A DNA stretch of 64,000 bases from Propionispora sp. 2/2-37 (GTDB taxonomy: Bacteria > Bacillota > Negativicutes > Propionisporales > Propionisporaceae), in the NCBI RefSeq assembly GCF_001298735.1, contig NZ_CYSP01000013.1, forward strand, positions 78,941 through 142,940, given 5' to 3'. A program made the translations under genes and the position numbers. Of this stretch, positions 17,696-26,302 are shown in pieces. The number at the start of each line of letters is the position of its first letter. The stretch's first letter is position 1. The notes beneath the pieces were generated by a model. It was given only the letters and a program-made list of their open reading frames with translations, made no database searches and had not been told where the DNA came from.

Positions 17696-17742
17696 AAAAA
17701 ACAGGAAGTTTTCCAGCCGGTGCCAGGGAACTTCCTGTTTTG
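17696..17742 (-). terminator. Terminator of the bioYWF operon
   Basis: AAACAGGAAGTT (17699-17710) and AACTTCCTGTTT (17729-17740) form a 12-bp stem. On the minus strand it is followed by a run of T residues, just after the bioF stop. Confidence 0.75.
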
Positions 17743-17757
17743 AAATAGAGGCTGTTA

Positions 17758-18924
17758 TTACAAAATGCCTAGCTGCCGGGCGGCTGCGGCTATCTTGTCG
17801 GCTGCCGTTGCCAGCTGGCGCCTGTCATGTCCTGCGGTTACGGTAAGCCGCAGGCGGCTGGTGCCCGCAGGCACTGTCGGCGGACGGATGGCGCTAACCA
17901 TAATCCCCTGTTCTTTAAGCTCGTCTGCCAGTTTCAGAGTATGTTCCTCCCCACCGACGATCACCGCTATGATGGGTGTTATGCCTTCCGGTATATTCAG
18001 TCCGTTAGCCTTAAGCCTTGCTCTCAGGTATTGCGCGTTTTCGCCGAGTCGTTCAACCATGTCCGGATGGGCGGACAACTCGCGTAAGGCGGCCAGCGCC
18101 GCGGCCGTGGTTGCCGGAGACAGGGCGGTGGAAAAGATAAAACTGCGCGCTTTGTTTCTTAAATAATCAATTAAATCCGTGGAGCCGGCAACAAAGCCGC
18201 CTTCTGCCGCCAGAGCCTTGCTTAATGTACCCATTTGAACCTGCACTTTGCGGCTTACGCCAAAAAAAGCCGCCGTACCTTTACCGGCAGATCCAAGCAC
18301 CCCGGTTGCATGGGCATCGTCCACAATCACGATGGCGTTATGTTGCCCAGCTAAATCGGTAAGCTTGTCAAGCGGGGCGATGTCTCCGTCCATGCTGAAA
18401 ACCCCGTCTGTCACAATCAGCTTTTTCCCCTGGCAGGAGGTATTTGCCAGTAATTGACCTAAATGATCCATATCGTTATGCCGATATACTACGACGCGGG
18501 CCCGGGATAGGCGGCAGCCATCAATGATACTGGCGTGATTGAGTTCGTCGCTGAAAATTGCATCATGGTTGTCGGCTAAAGCGCTGATAATACCAAGGTT
18601 AGCCATGTAGCCGGTATTGAAGACAAGGGCCGCTTCGGTTCCCTTGAATGCAGCTAATTCCTGCTCCAGCTGTGCAAAGAGCGGATGGCTTCCTGTCGTC
18701 AGCCTGGCGCCGCCCGCACCGGTACCGTATGCAGCAATTGCTGCCATTGCCGCTTTTTGCACGGACGGATGATGAGTCAGGCTTAAATAATTGTTGGAAG
18801 CCAGTAATAAGTACTTTTGACTGTTTTGTTCTACTTCCAGCGGATTTATCGGATTAAGCGCGGCTGCCTGCCTGTACAGCCGGCGGCTTTTCATTTGCGC
18901 TAAAGCATCAGTCAGAAAATGCAT
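17758..18924 (-). CDS. bioF: 8-amino-7-oxononanoate synthase
   Basis: This PLP enzyme of about 388 residues condenses pimeloyl-CoA with alanine to give 8-amino-7-oxononanoate (KAPA). Visible features are NNYLSLTHHP, the GTGAGGARLTTGSH glycine-rich loop, DDAHATGVLG, and the PLP lysine in MGTLSKALAAEGG. The ATG at 18924 overlaps the bioW end by 17 bases and is favoured over an upstream start that would lie deeper inside bioW. It is the last gene of the bioYWF operon, and the product feeds BioA and BioD encoded at 57-59 kb. Confidence 0.95.
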   Translation of the reverse strand: MHFLTDALAQMKSRRLYRQAAALNPINPLEVEQNSQKYLLLASNNYLSLTHHPSVQKAAMAAIAAYGTGAGGARLTTGSHPLFAQLEQELAAFKGTEAALVFNTGYMANLGIISALADNHDAIFSDELNHASIIDGCRLSRARVVVYRHNDMDHLGQLLANTSCQGKKLIVTDGVFSMDGDIAPLDKLTDLAGQHNAIVIVDDAHATGVLGSAGKGTAAFFGVSRKVQVQMGTLSKALAAEGGFVAGSTDLIDYLRNKARSFIFSTALSPATTAAALAALRELSAHPDMVERLGENAQYLRARLKANGLNIPEGITPIIAVIVGGEEHTLKLADELKEQGIMVSAIRPPTVPAGTSRLRLTVTAGHDRRQLATAADKIAAAARQLGIL

Positions 18925-19693
18925 CGGAGCTGCCTTCGCTTTCCGCCACTTGTACAAGTACCGGCTGATTTTCCAGATAGGCTGTAATTTCATCTACAGC
19001 GGCATTGGGCGCAACAAAGAAAATCCGTCCGCCTACTTCGCTGCCGAAGGGTTTAAGATGGGTAATCCGGGTATAGCCGGCCGGTGAAGCAACGTAGCCC
19101 GTTATATATTCCGGATCGTCGGACCAGCAGAGTTCGGCCCTGATGCCGGGAGCCGAGCTCACTTTAGAAGCTAATACCAACGCTTCTTTAATGTGGATAT
19201 TTTGGTAACCCTGGCGGCTGAGCCAATGGTGGTAGGCCTGTTCATCTTCAACATCCATACGTGATACGCGGACACCGCGCTCTCCGGTTTTATCCAGCCT
19301 TTTGCCGGTAGCGGCACAGACCAGCATAGCGCCGCGCAGACTATGAGTCAGACCTGTTAACAGTTCCAGTCCTTTGGCGGCAGCCTGCCTGGTAACGCCG
19401 GCCTGTATGAGCTTTTCCCGGGCGGCTGCCCGGCCTGCCGCGATATGATCCACAGCCACCGTCTGTATTGCCAGGCATTTGATTTTACGAATAGCAGAAC
19501 AGGCTACCGCCTCCACGGTAATATTGATAAAGTCAGCTTCACCACGGCTATGGGTTAATGCCCGTTCCAGCATATAAGCGGCAAGCGTACTCAAACATTC
19601 TTTTTTTACAAGGCGTTCTGCACCGGAAATATGTTTGCCGCCGACTTCATGGGCACCGCCCTGAGCGGCTCGCATTCTAACGCTGAAAAGCAT
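18908..19693 (-). CDS. bioW: 6-carboxyhexanoate-CoA ligase (pimeloyl-CoA synthetase)
   Basis: This 261-residue protein begins MLFSVRMRAAQGGAHEVGGKH and continues ISGAERLV, the diagnostic BioW start. It activates free pimelate with ATP and CoA, giving pimeloyl-CoA for BioF. Its presence indicates the BioW route rather than BioC/BioH synthesis on acyl carrier protein, as in Bacillus subtilis. It lies between bioY (six-base gap) and bioF (overlapping). Confidence 0.95.
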   Translation of the reverse strand: MLFSVRMRAAQGGAHEVGGKHISGAERLVKKECLSTLAAYMLERALTHSRGEADFINITVEAVACSAIRKIKCLAIQTVAVDHIAAGRAAAREKLIQAGVTRQAAAKGLELLTGLTHSLRGAMLVCAATGKRLDKTGERGVRVSRMDVEDEQAYHHWLSRQGYQNIHIKEALVLASKVSSAPGIRAELCWSDDPEYITGYVASPAGYTRITHLKPFGSEVGGRIFFVAPNAAVDEITAYLENQPVLVQVAESEGSSDAFSD

Positions 19694-19699
19694 ACTGTA

Positions 19700-20197
19700 T
19701 CACTCTTTTCTTTCTTTTATTCTGGAAAGTAACCCTGTCAGCGGCCAAGCCGTTGCCGCGGTAAAGAGCATTCCGGGCAAAGCCGCCATTACCAGCGGCC
19801 AGGCTGCTTGGTCAAGGATGTACCCTAAGACCAGCCGGGCGGCCAGGGAGCCGAGCGGACCCGCCGCCACAACCGCCGGCAGGGAGCGGCCGGCAACAAG
19901 TATCACCAGTCCGGCAACTACCCGAAATACGATAGCAATACCCACATGGATTACCGATTGTGTACCTAGTACCAGGCCGGCCAAACTGGCGAGCATCCCG
20001 GCAGTCAGATATTTGGTAAAACCAAATACAGCGCAGATGGCTACAGCCAGCGGCGCCGATAGCTGAAACTCGGTCCCGGGTATTAGGCCGGGCAGTTTAA
20101 AGGTTCCGGTAATCGCGATAAAAGCGGCCAGCAGGCCGACTTCCGTGATCCATTGTACTCTGCTTTGCGGAACCATGCGAAGCGGTAAGTTCAACAT
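19700..20197 (-). CDS. bioY: Biotin transporter S component BioY
   Basis: This hydrophobic protein of about 165 residues is the substrate-binding membrane subunit of an energy-coupling-factor biotin importer. BioY features are GLIPGTEFQLSAPLAVAICAVFG and a late LGYILDQAAWPLVMAALPGM. The ATG at 20197 follows AAGGAGGGTGG. No EcfA or EcfT is in the window, so it would share a common module. It heads the operon, so uptake and synthesis are repressed together by biotin through the BirA box upstream. Confidence 0.88.
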   Translation of the reverse strand: MLNLPLRMVPQSRVQWITEVGLLAAFIAITGTFKLPGLIPGTEFQLSAPLAVAICAVFGFTKYLTAGMLASLAGLVLGTQSVIHVGIAIVFRVVAGLVILVAGRSLPAVVAAGPLGSLAARLVLGYILDQAAWPLVMAALPGMLFTAATAWPLTGLLSRIKERKE

Positions 20198-20210
20198 CCA
20201 CCCTCCTTGT

Positions 20211-20276
20211 TTGTTAACTATTATGTAATTTTTGGTTAACAAATTAATTATATAGGATTTAGGGCAACTGTAGCAA
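20211..20276 (-). promoter_or_regulatory. BirA operator and promoter of bioYWF
   Basis: TTGTTAAC (20211-20218) and GTTAACAA (20235-20242) are separated by 16 bases and match the BirA/biotin-repressor palindrome of Firmicutes. On the minus strand TATAAT (20247-20252) lies just upstream of the operator, with TTGCTA (20271-20276) 18 bases further. The operator therefore covers the transcription start. Biotinyl-AMP-bound BirA would repress the operon. Confidence 0.88.
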
Positions 20277-20397
20277 GGGTTAATAAGAAAGGGCAGGAGA
20301 AATGTACAACCGCCATACCGCTTTTTAGGAAGGTAATGTCAGGAAACTCAAGCGGGTATTTATAACCGGCTTGAAAAAACACGAAGATAAAACTAAA

Positions 20398-20434
20398 AAC
20401 AGTGTTAGTCCCTCTGGCTAACACTGTTTTTTCT
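20398..20434. terminator. Bidirectional hairpin terminator
   Basis: AACAGTGTTAG and CTAACACTGTT form an 11-bp stem around a nine-base loop with T runs on both sides. It lies downstream of the methylglyoxal synthase gene on the minus strand. Confidence 0.75.
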
Positions 20435-20528
20435 ATCGTTTTATGTAAGTCTCATTCTTTAAGAAGGGAAAGGCTGAGTGAAATAAGTCGGGTACTGGCC
20501 CTGTTTTTAACGTAACCGCATAGGACTT

Positions 20529-20978
20529 TTAAAAAGTTCTCTTTTTAAGCTGGGAAAAGTCCAGTACATTTCGTTCATACTCTTCTTCCATGAGTGACGA
20601 AGTTAAAAAGAAGTCTGCCGAGGATTGATTCATGGCCACGGGCACATCATATAAAACTGCGATACGCAACAAAGCCTTGACATCGGGATCATGAGGCTGA
20701 GCCGCCAAGGGGTCCCAGAAAAAAACCATGAAATTTACTTCATTAGCAACAATACAGGCGCCGATTTGCTGATCGCCGCCGAGCGGGCCGCTTTGATACG
20801 CCTTGACCGAAAGTCCGGTGTGTTGAGATATCATTGCCGACGTAGTTCCCGTACCACAAAGAAAATGATTGCTTAATAGTTGCTTCCGTTTCATGGCCCA
20901 GCTGACCAGATCCTGTTTTCTGTTATCATGCGCGATTAAGGCAATGCGCTTTTGTTTTTCCAGTTTGAATTGGCTCAT
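20529..20978 (-). CDS. mgsA: Methylglyoxal synthase
   Basis: This 149-residue cytoplasmic enzyme has the family order KRIALIAHDNRK, LCGTGTT (phosphate-binding loop), GPLGGDQQIGA, FFWDPLAAQPHDPDVKALLRI (with the catalytic Asp) and VPVAMNQSSADF. It turns dihydroxyacetone phosphate into methylglyoxal and phosphate, a bypass that relieves sugar-phosphate stress. The ATG follows GGGGAGAGAG. It forms its own transcription unit. The length is normal and no key residue is missing. Confidence 0.94.
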   Translation of the reverse strand: MSQFKLEKQKRIALIAHDNRKQDLVSWAMKRKQLLSNHFLCGTGTTSAMISQHTGLSVKAYQSGPLGGDQQIGACIVANEVNFMVFFWDPLAAQPHDPDVKALLRIAVLYDVPVAMNQSSADFFLTSSLMEEEYERNVLDFSQLKKRTF

Positions 20979-21170
20979 TTGTTCTCTCTCCCCGGCTTTT
21001 TATTTTCCCTAGGCTTAAAGCTAAACGCAAGGTAACTATAAGGAATTATCTTGATTATAGTATAGATGGACAAATTTGTGAATAATGTAAAGACTCAAAT
21101 AAAGCGTATTTCTCATTACTCCGGCTAGAGCTAAAAAGCCTCTTCTCGGCGCGGGTGTTTTACTTTTTTA

Positions 21171-21200
21171 TTGACTAGGCTGCAAAATAAGTAGGATAAT
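21171..21200 (+). promoter_or_regulatory. Candidate promoter before the degenerate riboswitch
   Basis: TTGACT at 21171-21176 and GATAAT at 21195-21200 are 18 bases apart. Between mgsA (20978) and this site I see nothing else. The transcript would start about 25 bases before the GEMM-like element. Confidence 0.45.
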
Positions 21201-21231
21201 AGATAAAAATGCTAATAACACATTCACCGTA

Positions 21232-21326
21232 AACGGATCGTAAAGGCGTAACTATGGTACTGCGGACGGAGCCCGTCGATGATTGCCAGGCTGCCATCGC
21301 CGGTGATACCTGGTATAGCCTGTTTT
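21232..21326 (+). promoter_or_regulatory. Degenerate GEMM-like riboswitch with terminator
   Basis: The segment TCGATGATTGCCAGGCTGCC (21276-21295) is almost identical to the 3' part of the intact GEMM at 10391. The upstream core reads AAAGGCGTAACTATGG where the consensus has GGACGCAAAGCTATGG, so the conserved CAAAG is altered or shortened. AGGCTGCCA (21289 onward) can pair with TGGTATAGCCT before TTTTTT, forming a terminator that would compete with the aptamer's 3' strand. It stands before a broken GGDEF-EAL gene. Confidence 0.55.
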
Positions 21327-21401
21327 TTATGATAAGAAGCTGCTGGAAAAGCGATATTGTCAGCACTGACCTGGTCGTGACGGTGAGAGGAGCCCTTGGA
21401 C

Positions 21402-22663
21402 ATGCACCTGATTAGTACTAAAAAGTTTGCCGGCAATTTATCTTTGCTAAAATATGTTATCCTTCTTTTTGGCGCGTTTCTTTTATGTTTTATCTGGGGA
21501 GGGCTTTTGCATAAAGTAGAAAGCGAACGGGCGATAGAAATCAATAGTGCTGTACGGCCGGGCAGCGTATCGTAGCTACGGCCGGCAGCGGCGCATTTGT
21601 GGCGCGTATCGGCGGTGATGAATTTGTCGTGATTCTGCCCGGGACAAGTGGACGGACGGAAATTGCCGGCATAGCGGACAACATTGTCCGGGAGCTGGGT
21701 ATCAGCTATGATGTGTGGGAAGAAAGTTTTTCCATGTCGGCGAGTATTGGCATAGCTGTTTACCCTGCAGATGGCAATACTGCTGAAGAAATATTAAAAA
21801 ACGCCGATAATGCCATGTATGCTGCGAAAAGAAAGGATAAGAACGGCTGGTGCTTTTACGAAGCCTTTATGCAGTCGGAAGCGCTGGAAAAAACGGTACT
21901 GAGAAACAGCCTGCGTTATGCGGTCGAACGGAAAGAACTCTCACTGGCATATCAGCCGCAGGCTGCCGCTAAGGGAGCAGCCGTCGTCGGCTTCGAAGCC
22001 CTGCTGCGCTGGGACAGTCCGGAGCACGGCCCGGTATCACCCGGCTGTTTTATTCCCGTAGCCGAGCAAAGCGGACTGATTCAGCCTATGGGGGCCTGGG
22101 TGCTGAAGGAGGCCTGTGCATTTGCCAGGCGATTGGCGGATCATGGTTATGAAGATATTTATATAGCCGTTAATGTATCCGCAAAACAGATAGCAGCCGA
22201 TGATTTTGTTGGGGTTGTCCGCGGCGCTCTGGCTGAAGCCGGCATCAAGCCGGGTCAGATCGAGTTGGAAATTACCGAAAGCTTTCTGATGAGCTCCATG
22301 GAAGATGCAAAGCGCAAGTTTGGCGAGCTGCGTGCTACCGGGATCCGTTTGGCGCTGGATGACTTCGGGACCGGGTTTTCATCCTTAACCTATTTATGGA
22401 ATTTGCCGGTCACCAAGCTGAAAATTGATAAATCGTTTATTGACATTATCATGCACGATACCGCCAAGACGAATATAGTGAGCACCATTATTAAAATGGC
22501 CCACGATTTTAACATGGTTGTCGTGGCGGAAGGGGTGGAAACTGAGCAGCAATATACCTACCTGACCGAAAACTCCTGTGACCTGATCCAGGGGTATTAT
22601 ATCAGCAGGCCGGTTGATGAGACGGAAGCAATCCGGTTGCTGCATAAGGGGAAGGATACCTAA
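21402..22663 (+). pseudogene. Broken membrane GGDEF-EAL protein gene
   Basis: The 5' piece, ATG 21402 to TAG 21575, encodes 57 residues with one membrane helix (about 17-36), then KVESERAIEINSAV, typical of the start of a membrane-bound diguanylate cyclase/phosphodiesterase. It runs into a stop. The downstream open frame, from about GTG 21599, resumes in another frame at VARIGGDEFVVILPGT. It lacks the sensor region and the first half of the GGDEF domain. The EAL domain that follows looks complete: FEALLRW, ELEITES, DDFGTGFSSL, KIDKSFI, AEGVET, QGYY. So a deletion fused the gene's two ends. The 354-residue remnant could still be a phosphodiesterase if translated, but I see no good ribosome site before 21599. 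Confidence 0.75.
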
Positions 22664-22708
22664 AAGGGTATCAGCCGGACAGGGGGAAGCTTTCCCGGCA
22701 GCCGGGCC

Positions 22709-23044
22709 TCAGCTTTTTTCCGCAACGGTTAATTCTTCCTGAATGAAAGCACTGAATTCCTGGCGTATGCGGTTTTGATCTTGCAGCCCCTGCCGGTAGG
22801 CAATTTCGGCCGCAAGCCCGGACTCGAAGGCGGTGAAGGTTTCATAATCCATAACCAGATCAAGCAGTTCCGGGTGCTGCGCTTTCAGCTCCCAGGCGAG
22901 ATTCATGAGCTGTGTCAGCGTGGCGCGGACGTCCGATACGGCTTTGCCGTACTTTGCATCCGCAGTGCCGGCTGTGAGCAGGATGTCGTTCACCCTGTCA
23001 AAAACATACTGATCAAACGCCTGGGTTAAGATATTTTTTAACAT
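22709..23044 (-). CDS. Small soluble protein of unknown function
   Basis: This protein is about 111 residues, starting at the ATG at 23044 behind a G-rich TAGGGGG. Its predicted make-up is mostly helical (FDQYVFDRVNDILLT, VRATLTQLMNLAWELKAQHPELLDLVMDYE), acidic, and without signal peptide or membrane segment. I do not recognise the family. It lies alone between the broken GGDEF-EAL gene and an RNA-rich intergenic region. Confidence 0.55.
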   Translation of the reverse strand: MLKNILTQAFDQYVFDRVNDILLTAGTADAKYGKAVSDVRATLTQLMNLAWELKAQHPELLDLVMDYETFTAFESGLAAEIAYRQGLQDQNRIRQEFSAFIQEELTVAEKS

Positions 23045-23117
23045 ATGTATACCCCCTATACTTAAGCTGCGGCACGGCAAAGAACATGGCCGCCAGCTTG
23101 TTTACAGGGGAAATTAA

Positions 23118-23163
23118 AAAGCGCATGCGAGGGTTACCCTACACATGCGCTTTGCTTCGTCTT
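23118..23163. terminator. Long hairpin in the intergenic region
   Basis: AAAGCGCATG (23118-23127) and CATGCGCTTT (23154-23163) form a 10-bp stem, with an inner AGGGT/ACCCT stem-loop. The T run is short. It may be a terminator for whatever is transcribed into it. The stretch 23165-23327 shows no gene or structure I can name. Confidence 0.5.
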
Positions 23164-23327
23164 CTGCACAATCCCCAATAGCCGGTCAGCCGGGAACGAT
23201 CCGGCAAGCCGGTACGGCATCTCTTCTGCCGGCAAAGACAAATTGAGGAGGGGTTGAATCAGCTGCTGCATCAAGCCGCACCAACAGCCGCATCCTGGCG
23301 GCAGTGCCATTATACAGAGCCTGCCGC

Positions 23328-23357
23328 TTGTGCTGGGCAGGAAGGACGTTGTATAAT
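23328..23357 (+). promoter_or_regulatory. Promoter of the candidate small RNA
   Basis: TTGTGC (23328-23333) and a perfect TATAAT (23352-23357) are 18 bases apart. The predicted start, seven bases after the -10, is G23364, which is also the first base of the closing helix of the structured RNA. Confidence 0.45.
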
Positions 23358-23363
23358 AAACAT

Positions 23364-23459
23364 GTCGTCCGTGGACAGCCTGGCTGTTACGTGTAGGTGC
23401 TCGTACACCTTGCGCGTGCCTGCAAGTGCTCCTACACTTTCAGGTCACGGCGACTTTTT
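23364..23459 (+). ncRNA. Candidate structured small RNA, unassigned family
   Basis: About 96 bases fold by eye into one rod. GTCG (23364-23367) pairs with CGAC (23451-23454), and CCGTG (23369-23373) with CACGG (23446-23450). CCTG (23379-23382) pairs with CAGG (23441-23444), and GTGTAGG (23391-23397) with CCTACAC (23431-23437). A tip helix of CAC-c-TTGC pairs with GCAA-GTG. The closing helix is followed at once by TTTTT, so the rod ends as an intrinsic terminator. A TATAAT box is correctly spaced upstream. No convincing open frame lies inside. It is unlike the GEMM and T-box elements here. Confidence 0.5.
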
Positions 23460-23535
23460 AATTTCCACCTATTTCTAATTATAGCCTGTTTTTAGTGAAT
23501 TGCAAGGTACGGCAGGCCTTGCGGGAAAAAATTTT

Positions 23536-24297
23536 TCACTGACAGTTAATTGTTTCACTGCGAGAAGGAGCAGAGGAAACCGCCCGGGGCCGGTTCTGTT
23601 CCGGTTTATTGCCGGCCTTGGTTATCAGTGCCAGATCATGGTACTTATTGAGCCGCCCCCAGCGCTTGATTCCAAACTGTTCCTCGAAGTTGATCCTTTC
23701 CACGGACCATTGACCGTTTTCAAATACATGCAAACTTTTCGGGTTATAATAAATAACCTTCACCGGTTTTTCTCCCGTAGCGTCAGACAGCTTTTGGGCA
23801 AATTCGGCTACCTTTTCCTGCTTGAAGGGATTGTAAAAATAGAATAGGGTACCATCCGGCGGGAGATTGGCGACTGCGTCGCCCGGGATTATTTTCACGT
23901 TAGGATGGCCGGCAAACTGGCGGGCGGTAGCAGAAGCTATTTGAGGCTCAATTTCCAGGCCGATGATTTGATTCGGCAGTCTTTGGCTCAGCCAGTAATT
24001 GATGACCCGCCCTTTACCGCAGCCTACATCGACAAGAATATCATCCGGTTTAATATTCACGGTACTAAACAGCATCGGCATTACGCTGTAGTCGGTGTGG
24101 TAGACTTCATTGGCTCCTAACTGTTGATAGTTGCTTGCCTGGTTGCCATGCAAAACCCGGCCGCTATATTTTATATCCAGATAGGTATCGCGCAAATAGG
24201 ACGCCAAGGCATCGGCACAGACCAGCGTGACATATTTCAAGGTCTGGCTGCAGCCTTCTTCTTTTATTCTGGCATTTAGGCGATTCAGCAGATTCAA
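23536..24297 (-). CDS. Class I SAM-dependent methyltransferase-like protein
   Basis: This 253-residue protein has a Rossmann methyltransferase core. Motif I is VDVGCGKGRVINYW at about 90-103, followed by an acidic motif II residue in IGLEIEPQIA, then GDAVANLP and FYFYNPF. The substrate is unknown. The first 80 residues (LNRLNARIKEEGCSQTLKYV) are helical and family-specific. The start appears to be TTG at 24297, with GGAGGTG about ten bases upstream. No ATG in frame is better placed. The C-terminal 20 residues are polar and probably disordered. It stands alone between terminators. Confidence 0.75.
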   Translation of the reverse strand: MNLLNRLNARIKEEGCSQTLKYVTLVCADALASYLRDTYLDIKYSGRVLHGNQASNYQQLGANEVYHTDYSVMPMLFSTVNIKPDDILVDVGCGKGRVINYWLSQRLPNQIIGLEIEPQIASATARQFAGHPNVKIIPGDAVANLPPDGTLFYFYNPFKQEKVAEFAQKLSDATGEKPVKVIYYNPKSLHVFENGQWSVERINFEEQFGIKRWGRLNKYHDLALITKAGNKPEQNRPRAVSSAPSRSETINCQ

Positions 24298-24382
24298 TCC
24301 ACATCACCTCCGATAATTCTCTTACCTTATTTGTTCCCCATTGCCGCAGGAATGTTACTGTAAGTTTCTGGCGGTCATTCAA

Positions 24383-24427
24383 CGTAGATAAAGACAGCTT
24401 TCGATCGGAAAGCTGTCTTTATCTACG
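24383..24427. terminator. Very strong 20-bp hairpin terminator
   Basis: CGTAGATAAAGACAGCTTTC (24383-24402) is perfectly complementary to 24408-24427 around a five-base loop. On the minus strand the inner stem ends in TTTATCT, so it can stop the oxidoreductase operon coming from the right. The plus side has CTTTTTCC. Confidence 0.7.
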
Positions 24428-24532
24428 CCTTTTTCCTATATTGTTCTATACTAATCAAAATCAATTCGGTCCAATGCACTCCGCATTCCGATAAACCAAT
24501 TAGCATCGCAGCGAATAAACGGAAATCAACGT

Positions 24533-24799
24533 TTAGAGAGGTTTTTTTTCAATGCGAATGGCACAATCGGGGCAGACCATTTGGCACATGCCGCAAACGA
24601 TACAGCCCTCCATTCTTGGCTGAACTCTTGGCGTACCGTAAACGCCGAGTTCCTTTGACCAATGAATGACTTTGGTAGGGCACTTATAGATACAAAGTCC
24701 ACAGCCTTTACAGAGCCCGGGAAACCCAAGCCATATTCCCCGGGGATTGTCATAGCGGACAACGTTCCAGTTTGTTTTTTTTTCTTCCGGTTTATCCAT
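24533..24799 (-). CDS. 2-oxoacid:ferredoxin oxidoreductase delta subunit (2[4Fe-4S] ferredoxin)
   Basis: This 88-residue ferredoxin-type subunit has two cluster motifs, CKGCGLCIYKCP and CIVCGMCQMVCP (the latter continuing DCAI). It passes electrons from the catalytic alpha-beta subunits to external ferredoxin. The ATG overlaps the gamma-subunit stop by eight bases. Last gene of the four-gene operon. Confidence 0.9.
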   Translation of the reverse strand: MDKPEEKKTNWNVVRYDNPRGIWLGFPGLCKGCGLCIYKCPTKVIHWSKELGVYGTPRVQPRMEGCIVCGMCQMVCPDCAIRIEKKPL

Positions 24800-25526
24800 T
24801 TGTCTCTCCTTTAAAAAGAGTGCTCATGAGTTCATAGCCTCGTATTAGCGCTTTATTGTTTAGTTCCCGCAGGCTGCCGTTTTTCTTATATTTCGCTGCC
24901 AGCTTATTTTCCAATGCTTGTTCTATCGCTGCCAGCGGTACTATGTTTATGGCGGCAGCCACTACGCCCAGGATCATAATATTGAACACTCGCGGGGTCA
25001 GTTCATTTTTGGCAATGTCATTAGCCGGGAAGGACAGGATATGTTTCACGTTACGCGGTATTTTCTTTTCGCTAACTTCATTGCGGTGATAGAAATTACA
25101 GCTTCGGTTATCACCCAGGTCTTCTTCGCCGACTTTTACTTCTTCCCGGCTGATCGGGCAGGGAGGAGTGCTTTCAAAATATTGGATTCCGATAATTTCA
25201 TCGTTTACTTGGGCCGGTTCGATCAGGGAGTTATCGTAAATATAGACGGTATCTTTGCCGGCGTGGTGCCTGGTGCGGGACAGAGCTCTTGAACTTAGTG
25301 CGATCAAAAAATCGGCTAGCTCAAACTTGGGTGCGCCTATTTTTTTACCGCTGTCTGTAATCTGCAAATAAGCCATGGAGATGCCGCCGCGCTGCTCAAC
25401 TCCGAAGTTGGGAATATACAGTGCTTCTTTTTGACTGTGATTAGCGGCTTCTGCCAATATTTCGGCAATGGATTGTATCCCCTGGCCGCCTTCGCCGGCA
25501 AGCAGTATCTTAATGATGTCCTGCAT
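24792..25526 (-). CDS. 2-oxoacid:ferredoxin oxidoreductase gamma subunit
   Basis: This subunit is about 244 residues, beginning MQDIIKILLAGEGGQGIQS, the standard gamma-subunit opening, with FGVEQRGGISMAYLQI further on. The gamma domain binds the CoA-side of the reaction and helps assemble the complex. I chose the ATG at 25526, with GGAGGG upstream, rather than a longer frame that would run far into the beta gene. It overlaps the beta-gene end by 17 bases. Confidence 0.9.
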   Translation of the reverse strand: MQDIIKILLAGEGGQGIQSIAEILAEAANHSQKEALYIPNFGVEQRGGISMAYLQITDSGKKIGAPKFELADFLIALSSRALSRTRHHAGKDTVYIYDNSLIEPAQVNDEIIGIQYFESTPPCPISREEVKVGEEDLGDNRSCNFYHRNEVSEKKIPRNVKHILSFPANDIAKNELTPRVFNIMILGVVAAAINIVPLAAIEQALENKLAAKYKKNGSLRELNNKALIRGYELMSTLFKGETNG

Positions 25527-26298
25527 GGGAGCCCTCCTCAGTGACGGGGACTTTGATTTCGCCGATTTTAAAATACGACCCCATCTCTTTCTCAAGAAAA
25601 TTCCAGGTTTCTTCGGCGTTCGTTTTCCAGTTCGTCGGGCAGGAAGACAGTGCCTCAATGAAAGATATACCGCGGCCGGATAGTTGGTTTTCCAGTCCCT
25701 TGCGGATGAATTTAGTCAACTGCTTGATATTTGACATGGTCCCTCTGGCGATATAGGCACCTTCCTGGCTAATGGCCGCAACGGTTTCGGGGCCGAGGAA
25801 GGGAGGACCTGATAATTCAACATTCTTTCCATCGGGACTTGTCTCGGTAATTTGCTCCGGCAGCGTAGTCGGGGCCATTTGACCACCCGTCATAGCATAG
25901 TTGGCGTTGTTGACCAGTATAATGGTAATCTTTTCATTGCGTAATGCGGCATTGACTAGATGCTGGCTTCCAATGGCGTAGCCGCCACCGTCACCCATAT
26001 AAGCAATTCCTACAATTTCAGGTGTGGCCCGCTTAGCGCCGGCAATGAAAGGGGTTGTTCTTCCATGATGAGTTTGGATACAATTGGTATTGAAGAAATT
26101 CCAGCTTAACAGCGAACAGCCGATATCACAGCCGTAAACCACTTTGTCGGCTATCTGTAATTCATCTATGGCCTGTCCCAGGCATTTAAGGACGATGCCA
26201 TGGCCACAGCCGGGACAGAAATTGTGCGGTTTGGTAGTTGTCAGCCAGGAGCGGGGAAAAGCTGGTTGGAATCTTCCTTCTACTAGTAGATCTTGCAT
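25510..26298 (-). CDS. 2-oxoacid:ferredoxin oxidoreductase beta (TPP) subunit
   Basis: This 262-residue thiamine-pyrophosphate subunit has FCPGCGHGIV near the start (cluster or TPP-proximal cysteines). It also has the TPP motif GDGGGYAIGSQHLVNA running to NNANYAMTGGQMAPTT. Together with alpha it decarboxylates a 2-oxoacid oxidatively to an acyl-CoA. The ATG at 26298 is preferred because GGAAGGG precedes it and it begins five bases after the alpha stop. Confidence 0.92.
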   Translation of the reverse strand: MQDLLVEGRFQPAFPRSWLTTTKPHNFCPGCGHGIVLKCLGQAIDELQIADKVVYGCDIGCSLLSWNFFNTNCIQTHHGRTTPFIAGAKRATPEIVGIAYMGDGGGYAIGSQHLVNAALRNEKITIILVNNANYAMTGGQMAPTTLPEQITETSPDGKNVELSGPPFLGPETVAAISQEGAYIARGTMSNIKQLTKFIRKGLENQLSGRGISFIEALSSCPTNWKTNAEETWNFLEKEMGSYFKIGEIKVPVTEEGSHAGHH

Positions 26299-26302
26299 TT
26301 GA

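Noticed and set aside
23390..23444. A REP-like or minus-strand palindromic element
   Set aside because: On the plus strand it has a promoter and a T run in the right places, and none on the minus strand, so the small-RNA reading is better.
23500..23847. 115-codon plus-strand frame
   Set aside because: Antisense of the methyltransferase C-terminus.
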